A stretch of 22,508 bases of DNA from an uncultured Pseudomonadota bacterium (GTDB lineage Bacteria; Pseudomonadota; Gammaproteobacteria; Methylococcales; Methylomonadaceae). Location: assembly GCA_903902945.1 (NCBI GenBank), contig CAIUWU010000028.1, positions 1 through 22,508 of the forward strand, in the 5' to 3' direction. Below the pieces are notes generated by a model. That model was not told the origin of the DNA and did not search any database. It saw only the letters and a program-made list of their open reading frames with translations. Position numbers and translations under genes: made by a program. Each line of letters begins with the position of its first letter. Position 1 is the stretch's first letter. Positions 1 to 7,600 of this stretch are shown here, in pieces.

Positions 1-120
1 ATCACCATACCAAACCTTGGCCATATACCCATCAAATCTGTACCTTATTACTAAATACAATACAAACGATGCTATTATGTAAAAAAAATAATTCTTAAGA
101 GTTTTATTCATGAAAATCAT
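1..120 (-). CDS. N-terminus of a membrane protein, cut by the window edge
   Basis: This reading frame is open from an ATG at 120 to the left edge (40 codons). It begins MIFMNKTLKNYFFYIIASFV and continues with one hydrophobic segment, then basic and aromatic residues. It resembles an N-terminal signal anchor or first transmembrane helix. The ATG at 120-118 overlaps the TGA of the upstream acyltransferase in an ATGA arrangement, which suggests translational coupling. A second in-frame ATG at 111 is also possible. No family can be assigned from so few residues. The position at the end of a polysaccharide cluster suggests an envelope or glycan-modifying role, which is inference only. Confidence 0.55.
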   Translation of the reverse strand, partial: MIFMNKTLKNYFFYIIASFVLYLVIRYRFDGYMAKVWYGD

Positions 121-1610
121 TGAACTTTAATTACCTTTTTATCCGTTAAATATTTAAAGCCAAGACCATACCAAACAACCTGAACCTCTAAAATTCCTTT
201 CTCGCTAAAAAATTTATCTGGTAATGCAGCAGAAACGGTTTTATTTTGCGCAGTGGCATTAATTCTTTCCCCGTTTATCAATATAAAAGCATCCTCACCA
301 ACATTATCTTTAGTACTAATCCATATTGCTGAATTACCATTTGGTTGAACATTAAATGGCGTAGATTTATTTATAACATCTGGACCATATGCTAAAATTA
401 GAGTTTCCTGATTACTTCTTGCTTTATCTAAAAAAATGTCAGTTAGACTTGATGCCATTAAAGAGAAAATGACAGAAGCCGCCAAGCCAGATAATATTAT
501 AATTTGATATCTCATATTGGACAAAACCAGCCTAACTCCCTGATCAGATTGTCTTACTTTAAAAATAATCTTTCCAAAGTCAATCAGTGGCTTTTCAATA
601 TATATCCAACTAAAAATAGCAAACGGCAAAGTAAAGATAACCGACAAAACAAAATGAAAGTAAGGATTTAATGAACTAAAATACTGCCCTATTAACTGTT
701 GTATAGGAAATCCATACAAATAAAGTCCATATGAAACATCTTTCTTGATATAAAATTTTCTCGCTAATATCTGTAAACTTGATATCCATAAAAGCAGGGA
801 ACCAAAAAATATATAGAATATTATTTTTTGCATTAACCCATTAACTGATAAAAAAATAACCACCAAGACAATTAATTTATTTTTTGTGACCTTAATATTA
901 TCTTTAATTACATATACCAACATACCAATCAAAAAAAATATAACTGGCAGCATCAAATGCTCATTTGAACCAAGCACACCAAACATATATGGGTACTTTA
1001 AATATAGCGCCAACACAATAGAAATAATTAACAATGGAATCGATTTTATTTTTGAAGACAACACCCCAAAATATCCTAAAAACAATACTATTACATATAA
1101 TCGAATTTCTGCTGGCAATGTCCATAAAGAACCATTTATTCCAAAAACACTATCGGTAAAAACACCAGGCACCTTAAATTGAAGCTCAGTAAACAATAAA
1201 TTAAAGGGCAAATATGAATAAAAAGGAGGCGTTATAAGTAGTTCTTTAGTCTTTGATATCGAACCTAACATTTCATGTGAAAGTGGCAATATAAAATAAG
1301 TTGTGATTAATAAACACATTATTAAAGCAGGCCATATTCTTAACATTCTATGAACTATAAACTCTACTGGAGCCTTACGTCTATCCCAACTTTGGGTAAC
1401 TAAAATGCCACTTAATAGAAAAAAAGCATCTACAGCAAGTGAGCTAGAATAATCAAATTTCAAAATACTTAAAACCGGATCTACAAAACCTGAATTAGCC
1501 CTAGACAATGCAAATGAATGCCCAAACAGAACAAAAATAGAAGCACACAATCGTATAAGATTTATATTATTATCACGTGATGAAATAATTTCGTTTAAGT
1601 ATTTAGTCAT
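117..1610 (-). CDS. Membrane acyltransferase (acyltransferase 3 / OafA type) with C-terminal extension
   Basis: Predicted integral inner-membrane O-acyltransferase (497 residues) that would add acetyl or another acyl group to a surface glycan. Family marks are NLIRLCASIFVLFGH near residues 17-31 with the expected catalytic His31, DAFFLLSGIL at 61-70, HRMLRIWP at 87-94, SLWTLPAEIRLY at 161-172 and SWIYIEKP at 334-341. About ten hydrophobic helices fill residues 15-345. After the core comes one further helix (about 369-388) and then a roughly 105-residue soluble tail (390-497) not needed by the basic family. The tail probably lies on the periplasmic side. AGGT lies five bases before the ATG at 1610. 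It is downstream of the heptose genes after an 86-bp gap and is strongly AT-rich. The acyl group and acceptor are unknown. Confidence 0.85.
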   Translation of the reverse strand: MTKYLNEIISSRDNNINLIRLCASIFVLFGHSFALSRANSGFVDPVLSILKFDYSSSLAVDAFFLLSGILVTQSWDRRKAPVEFIVHRMLRIWPALIMCLLITTYFILPLSHEMLGSISKTKELLITPPFYSYLPFNLLFTELQFKVPGVFTDSVFGINGSLWTLPAEIRLYVIVLFLGYFGVLSSKIKSIPLLIISIVLALYLKYPYMFGVLGSNEHLMLPVIFFLIGMLVYVIKDNIKVTKNKLIVLVVIFLSVNGLMQKIIFYIFFGSLLLWISSLQILARKFYIKKDVSYGLYLYGFPIQQLIGQYFSSLNPYFHFVLSVIFTLPFAIFSWIYIEKPLIDFGKIIFKVRQSDQGVRLVLSNMRYQIIILSGLAASVIFSLMASSLTDIFLDKARSNQETLILAYGPDVINKSTPFNVQPNGNSAIWISTKDNVGEDAFILINGERINATAQNKTVSAALPDKFFSEKGILEVQVVWYGLGFKYLTDKKVIKVQ

Positions 1611-1696
1611 GAAACCTAACCAGTTAATTTATTTTTTCGTAAAATATTTAATTGCTATCAATCAAAAATGTATCGTAATTTATCTCTATAGTGCGA

Positions 1697-2281
1697 TCAC
1701 GTGCAGTTAGTTATTGAGTTTTTATTATTAATGAAGCATGAAGACAATAAACCTTTCCTCAATTCATACATACGACTATTAGCATTACTAGTAATTACTC
1801 GATCCGATCCATCTACGATATACTGGCACCTAATCCCAATACCCGCTTTACTTGCTGCTTGCATATCCGACTCTTTGTCGCCAATCATAATTGAATCTTC
1901 AATTGCTATACCCCATTTTTCTTTTGCTTTTAGAAACATACCCGGATTAGGCTTTCTGTCATAAGATTCTTTTTTATAGTCACCTAGCCCATATTCAGGG
2001 TGATACGGACAAAAAAATACGTCTGTAATTGGCGCACCTTCTTGTTCAAAGCGTTCGCACATCCATTTTGTTAGATGTAAAAAATCCGCCTCTGTGTAGT
2101 AGCCACGGCCAATCCCGGCCTGATTGGTCACAACAATAATTATGTATCCTGCATTTATGGCCGCGCGGCATAAATCAAAAATGCCGTCAATAAAAACAAA
2201 ATCTTCAATGCGATAGGTATAGCCTTTATCATGATTAATTACGCCATCCCTATCTAAAAACAATGCCTTATTCTTAACCAT
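1697..2281 (-). CDS. gmhB: D-glycero-D-manno-heptose 1,7-bisphosphate 7-phosphatase (HAD family)
   Basis: Predicted cytoplasmic HAD phosphatase (194 residues) that removes the 7-phosphate from heptose 1,7-bisphosphate, leaving the 1-phosphate for nucleotidyl transfer. FLDRDGVIN at 8-16 supplies the catalytic Asp10 and Asp12, VVTNQAGIGRG (50-60) is motif II, and RKPNPGMF plus MIGDKESDM (132-140) are motifs III and IV. In E. coli GmhB a zinc is held by a C-x-H and a later C-x-C set. Here only Cys91 lines up, followed by P-Y-H, and the C-x-C is S-Y-D (106-108), so the metal site looks incomplete. The ATG lies one base after the stop of the nucleotidyltransferase gene. It is the last gene of the four-gene heptose cassette. 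Confidence 0.88.
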   Translation of the reverse strand: MVKNKALFLDRDGVINHDKGYTYRIEDFVFIDGIFDLCRAAINAGYIIIVVTNQAGIGRGYYTEADFLHLTKWMCERFEQEGAPITDVFFCPYHPEYGLGDYKKESYDRKPNPGMFLKAKEKWGIAIEDSIMIGDKESDMQAASKAGIGIRCQYIVDGSDRVITSNANSRMYELRKGLLSSCFINNKNSITNCT

Positions 2282-2282
2282 T

Positions 2283-2969
2283 TCATAACCCGGCTAATTG
2301 TGTTTGCGCTAACTCATAATCACTGGGTATGCCAATATCGATAAACTGACCTTGAGTAATAAAACTATTAAAATTAATTTGCTGAAGTTGTTTGACAAAA
2401 AAATCATTTTCTAATGAGAATGCTTTGCCAAGCGGAAAATGGTCGAGTATTTGGGGGGGCAACACATAACAACCAGCATTGATTAAGCCACAACCTGCCA
2501 TGCCTTTTTCCAAAAAACCATGAATCCGACCCTCTTTTATATCAATACGTCCATATCTTGCTGTATTGGCAACCTCCCGAACAACAATGATGGGATTCTG
2601 GGTTTTCTGCCATTGCAGTTCTAATGCTTCGACTTCAAGATCTAAATAAGTATCGCCATTGAATATAAAAACATGATCGGAAAGACAATATTCTAATGCG
2701 GCGCGAATCGCCCCACCCGTTCCTAATGGCTGCTCTTCAACTGTATAAACTATCTCCATCCCTTGATAGCTATAATTAAAATGATTAATTATTTTTTCTG
2801 ACATATACCCTAACGCCAGTACAACCCGCTTAATGCCTTTTCTGGAGAGCATCGAAAGTAATATTTCCAGAAATGGACGCCCGGCAATTGGTGCCATTGG
2901 CTTTGGCAAGTCCGTTATAACCTCACGTAATCGTGTTCCAAATCCTCCCGCCAGTACAATCGCTTCCAT
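2283..2969 (-). CDS. hddC: D-glycero-alpha-D-manno-heptose 1-phosphate guanylyltransferase
   Basis: Predicted sugar-nucleotidyltransferase (228 residues) that couples heptose 1-phosphate with GTP to give GDP-D-glycero-alpha-D-manno-heptose. The N-terminal MEAIVLAGGFGTRLREV is the nucleotide-binding signature. PKPMAPIAGRPFLE (22-35) carries the conserved Lys23, and FNGDTYLD (103-110) the metal-binding Asp. It lacks the C-terminal left-handed beta-helix of longer relatives, as HddC does. The start overlaps the gmhA stop as TAATG (2971-2967). The GTP preference is inferred from the neighbouring heptose 7-phosphate kinase of the HddA type and the lack of a bifunctional HldE. Read alone, it could be any short mannose- or glucose-1-phosphate nucleotidyltransferase. 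Confidence 0.85.
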   Translation of the reverse strand: MEAIVLAGGFGTRLREVITDLPKPMAPIAGRPFLEILLSMLSRKGIKRVVLALGYMSEKIINHFNYSYQGMEIVYTVEEQPLGTGGAIRAALEYCLSDHVFIFNGDTYLDLEVEALELQWQKTQNPIIVVREVANTARYGRIDIKEGRIHGFLEKGMAGCGLINAGCYVLPPQILDHFPLGKAFSLENDFFVKQLQQINFNSFITQGQFIDIGIPSDYELAQTQLAGL

Positions 2970-3556
2970 TATTTGTTACCGCCACCATAGATCGCATTTT
3001 CTACCAAGCCACAAAGCATATGGCCCAAAACTAAATGGCCTTCCTGTATCTTGGGGGTTTGCGCAGAAGGTATTTTGAAGAGTACGTCACATAAATCAGT
3101 CATTAATTCACCTTGATTACCTGTGAGTCCAATCGTCACCAGCCCCAGAGAACGCGCTTCTTTCAATGCAGTCAATATATTCAGCGATTTACCGGATGTT
3201 GAATAGGCAATAAACACGTCCCCCTTATTACCATGAGCTTGCACTTGCCTGGAAAAAAGTTTTTCAAATCCATAGTCATTACCAATTGCCGTCAATATTG
3301 AACTATCTGTAGTCAATGCCATAGCAGGTAAACCAAGACGATCAAAAGCAAACCTGCTAACAAACTCAGCTGCAATATGCTGTGCATCGGCAGCGCTACC
3401 ACCATTACCAGCCAACAAAATCTTGCCCTTATTATTTAGTGTATTGATACAGGCTAAAGCAGCTGCTTCAAGTGTTACAACCAAATCACTATCTGCCAGC
3501 ATTTCTGATATAAGGTTTTGCGATTGATTTAACTGCTCGACAATATAATTTTTCAT
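2969..3556 (-). CDS. gmhA: Sedoheptulose 7-phosphate isomerase
   Basis: Predicted cytoplasmic SIS-domain isomerase converting sedoheptulose 7-phosphate to D-glycero-D-manno-heptose 7-phosphate, the first step of heptose activation. GNGGSAADAQHIAAEFVSRF is the phosphosugar-binding and catalytic segment (Glu of AAEF). STSGKSLNIL is the SIS loop, and QEGHLVLGHMLC carries the catalytic His region. I start it at ATG 3556, which gives 195 residues (E. coli GmhA has 192). A GGAAG ribosome-binding site lies five bases upstream, and the start overlaps the kinase stop as TAATG. An upstream in-frame TTG at 3598 and an ATG at 3568 are less likely because they lie further inside the kinase gene. Confidence 0.92.
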   Translation of the reverse strand: MKNYIVEQLNQSQNLISEMLADSDLVVTLEAAALACINTLNNKGKILLAGNGGSAADAQHIAAEFVSRFAFDRLGLPAMALTTDSSILTAIGNDYGFEKLFSRQVQAHGNKGDVFIAYSTSGKSLNILTALKEARSLGLVTIGLTGNQGELMTDLCDVLFKIPSAQTPKIQEGHLVLGHMLCGLVENAIYGGGNK

Positions 3557-4581
3557 TACAGCTTCCATGCTTGTGTACCATGTTTTGTAAAATGACAATT
3601 ACTGACCTGGCCTTCATAATTATTTAATGCCCTGATGACATTGATACGTTTTTCAGGTGGCACAAAAAACATCATAAAACCTCCTCCACCTGCTCCGGAA
3701 ACTTTGCCTGCCAATGCCCCTGCCTCAACTGCGGCATCATAGATTTCTTCAATATGTGGATTAGAAACAGTTTTAGCCGAACGTTTTTTACTTTCCCATC
3801 CCAGTCGCATTGAATTGACAATTCCGTCAAAGTCACCGCGCAATAAACATTCTTTCATTACCAGGGCTTCTTGCTTAAGACCATGCATCGCATCAATAGC
3901 ATCATACGCTCCGGTTTTTATATTATTACTTTGATCGGCAATAATTTTTGCTGATTCACGGGAAACCCCGGTATAAAACAATACTAACGAGGCTTCCAGT
4001 TCACAGATAATCCAGTTTTTTATTCTTAGTGGATTTATAATTGATCTGTTATCAGCATAAAACTCCATAAAATTAAATCCTCCAAAAGTCGCTGAATATT
4101 GGTCTTGTCTACCACCCTGTAAGCCACATATTTCACGTTCTATTTTGAATGCTAAATTTGCAACCGCGTAATCATCCAAAGGTAATTTCAATAATTCAAC
4201 AAATGCCCGAATCATTACCACAACTAAGGTAGAAGAAGAACCTAATCCTGATCCTGCCGGTGCATCACAAAATGTACTCAGTTCCATTGCAATTGGATTG
4301 CCTGCGTTGTAATGCTTCACCATATGATTGTAGACAGCTTTATGCAAATCCAAACGACCATTAAGAAGCAAAGGCTCATTAATTGACCGGCATTTTTCCA
4401 TTTGCTGATCTGTTGCCTTAAATCTTACTTCCGGTTCATCCAAGGTTTTAATAACCGAATAGGCATATCGATCAATTGTGGCATTTAAAACATAACCTCC
4501 ATAAAGATCACAATAGGGCGATACATCAGTACCTCCTCCAGCCAATCCAAGACGTAATGGCGCTCTAGCTCTTATAATCAT
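3556..4581 (-). CDS. hddA: D-glycero-D-manno-heptose 7-phosphate 1-kinase (GHMP family)
   Basis: Predicted GHMP kinase (341 residues) that phosphorylates heptose 7-phosphate at C1, giving the alpha-1,7-bisphosphate used in the GDP-heptose branch. APLRLGLAGGGTDVSPYCD (7-25) is GHMP motif 1 of the HddA type. APAGSGLGSSST (107-118) is the ATP-binding motif 2, and KVSGAGGGGFMMFF near residue 293 is motif 3. The first gene of the tight hddA-gmhA-hddC-gmhB run, it starts 41 bp after the stop of the large glycosyltransferase gene. No clear Shine-Dalgarno precedes the ATG. Close relatives include FKP-type and other sugar kinases, but the gmhA neighbour makes the heptose assignment firm. Confidence 0.9.
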   Translation of the reverse strand: MIIRARAPLRLGLAGGGTDVSPYCDLYGGYVLNATIDRYAYSVIKTLDEPEVRFKATDQQMEKCRSINEPLLLNGRLDLHKAVYNHMVKHYNAGNPIAMELSTFCDAPAGSGLGSSSTLVVVMIRAFVELLKLPLDDYAVANLAFKIEREICGLQGGRQDQYSATFGGFNFMEFYADNRSIINPLRIKNWIICELEASLVLFYTGVSRESAKIIADQSNNIKTGAYDAIDAMHGLKQEALVMKECLLRGDFDGIVNSMRLGWESKKRSAKTVSNPHIEEIYDAAVEAGALAGKVSGAGGGGFMMFFVPPEKRINVIRALNNYEGQVSNCHFTKHGTQAWKL

Positions 4582-4622
4582 AAATTATATATATCTACTA
4601 TTGGTTATGATAATAAACTTTA

Positions 4623-7600
4623 TTAACAAGATGCATACATTTTTAAGGGATATTTTGGTTTGCTTGTATTAATATCTATACTAGCCAAAACACTGGAAAA
4701 ATTTCTATAGCCAGATTTGGCTCCCCACGCATTTTCAGAGAAATCCAAGGCATTTTTGCTTATCTTATTCCATAAAATATCATCTAAATAAATACGCGCT
4801 ATTTGATTGGCAAATTCCTCTGGGCTATTAGCACATAAAACATTCTCACCATCAGTCAACGACATTCCTTCTGTAGCAATATTTGAAGCAACCACAGGCA
4901 ATCCAACCGCCATTGCCGTACCAACTTTACCTTTAATTCCTGCGCCATAACGCAATGGAGCAACCGAGACTCGCATTTCGTCTAATAATGAATTTAAATC
5001 CTCTACAAAACCCTTAATTACTATATCTTCGGCTGCCAATGCTCTAATCTCTTCTGGTGGATTGCTTCCAACTATTACAAATTTCACATCTTTTAAGCGC
5101 TGCCTTAAAATAGGCATAATTTCAGATACAAAATAATGAACTGCATCAACATTTGGACCATGCTGATATCCTCCTACAAAAACAACATCGCGCCTATTTT
5201 GGTATTTTTTGTTGGTGCCGGCAATACTTAAAACTAATGGTAATACTTGAATATTACAATCTGGCAAATCTGGCATTAACACTTCTAACTCTTGCTCAGT
5301 GACCACAATTGTGGCATCACAGGCTTGAATTGCTGCGTATTCCCTAACTTTCATTTCAGAGGCTGAATGCTGCTTAGAACTATCTCCCAGCAATTGAGCC
5401 TCTCGTGTCATGCGTATGAAATGTAAATCATGGGTGTAATAAAGGAATTTTGCTTTATTACAATATTTCTTAACAGTATCAATATGTCTTTCAACAACAA
5501 CTGGCCTAAATAAGAAGACCAACTCATATCTGTCGCCGTATTCTGCCACATGCTCTTGAACCGATTTCACATAAGGGTAATATAAGACTTCAACACCAAC
5601 CCGTTGCAGATCAGTTGTATAGTCCGGCATATATAGAAAATTATCTTCAGGGATAAAAGTCACCTGAAAATCCATTTCCCTCAGCAACATTATTAAATTA
5701 TAAACTGTGACAGAACCCGCATCCTGATTAGGTGTTAATGTACAGTGCTCCAGAATTAACACACGACGAGTCGCTCTGCGATCTTTTGCTGAATCAACAT
5801 CAACACCATTAGGCTGGTATGTTTTCAAAAAATCTTTCCATCTGGAAAACAGTTTTTTACTGTTATCAACCTGATAGGATTTTGCTCCAGTTGAAGTATC
5901 TTTTCCTGATGTTATACCCTCATAATGAATGATAGTTGACATAGGTTGATAAATAACACGGTAACCTGCCTTACGAATTTTTAAAGCCAAATCAGAATCT
6001 TCACAATAAGCCGGCAGATAATGTTTATCAAATCCACCTAATTTATTGAATATTTCTTGAGGCACCATAATCGAGGCACCGGAGCAATAATCAACTTCTC
6101 TGGCATAGTTATAGACCGGCAATAATGGATCTTGTAATCTACCAAAATTCCAGGCACTGCCATCCTGCCATATTATTCCACCAGCCTCCTGTAATCTTCC
6201 GTCTGGATACACCAGCTTTGATCCAGCCAGCCCTGTGCCGGGAAAGTCTTTAAACGTCCTTACTAAAGCATCCATCCACTCCGGCAATACTTGAGTATCG
6301 TTATTCAAAAAATATAAATACTGACCCTTCGCTATTTTTGCACCGTAATTACAAGTTTGTATAAAGCCCTTATTAATTCTGTTTTGCTTAAGCTTTATGC
6401 CTCTGATATTTTTTAAAATTTCAAATGAATTATCAGGCGAACAATCATCGACAATAATAACCTCAAACTCGACATTCGGAGTATTATTCATAATTGATTC
6501 CAAACAACGCAATGTATATTGAATTTGACCGTAAATTGGAATAATTACTGAAACCAATGGTTCAGTCGATGAAGTGATATTGATTCTCTCTGCAAAACTT
6601 AGTAAATCAATTAGCTCATCATTATGGCCTTCATTGATTACCGGAATCATTTTGGCTGGCAAGGTTGATTCATGAGAACCACTTAATAAAAGCAGGTTCG
6701 GACAATTATTTGCGATAAGTTGTCGGTGATAATTCTTGGTTTTATAGCTAAGCGGCAATGACTGATAAATACGCTTACTCAATCTCAAGCCTAATCTGGT
6801 GTAATGCTTAATCTGGTTAATCGGTGAGGTAATCCAGCGCCGAGATTCTCTTAAAGGCCAAGTCACTATCCATGAATTACTGGTCCGGATTTGATCAAGG
6901 TTATTTCTAAGCACCTCAATTTCTTTATCTAAACTCAAGCCCCAATCACCCCGACGAACTACCTCATCAGTTAAAGCCATGATTTCGGCATTCTGTTCAA
7001 CAATCAGTTGATTCAACTCTTCAATTTTTTGCAAATACTGCTGCGTTTCTTTTTCTAAATTCTGTATTGTTTGCGTTTGTTCGATGTTTTGATCATCTAA
7101 AGCGACATTTTGCTGTTCAAGCATTTCCTGTTTCTCTTGTAGTTTCTTTACTAAATCATCGCGTCTGATTATGTCCGCCTGAAGATTTTCCAACAGCGTA
7201 CTGTTAGCAACTAACTCATCCCGCAAGGTTTCTACCCAGTCTATTTTTTCGGCTAATTCCGCCTGCAAGTGCTGAATCAACTCACTGCGCTCTGCCAGGG
7301 TTTTGTCCAATGACTGCGCCCACTCTCCACGCTCGGCAAGTTCGGTTTGAAGCGTTATGGTCAGGGCACTGCTATTGGCCAACTCATCCTGCAAGGTTTG
7401 CGCCCAGACGGTTTTTTCCATCAATTCTGCCTGCAAGTGCTGAATCAACTCACTGCGCTCTGCCAGGGTTTTGTCCAATGACTGCGCCCACTCTCCACGC
7501 TCGGCAAGTTCGGTTTGGAGTTGCGTTATCAATGCGCGACATTCTGCTAACTCTTTCTCTAAGCCATGAGCCCAATCACCGCGTTCCTTAAGTGAAAATA

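Noticed and set aside
7261..7517. Direct repeats as ends of a mobile element
   Set aside because: They lie inside one continuous coding frame in phase with the 28-residue unit; no transposase or terminal inverted repeats.
7310..7591. Plus-strand 93-codon frame with an internal protein repeat (MTAPTLHARQVRF twice)
   Set aside because: It lies antisense to the coiled coil; its repeat is only the 89-bp DNA duplication read on the wrong strand.
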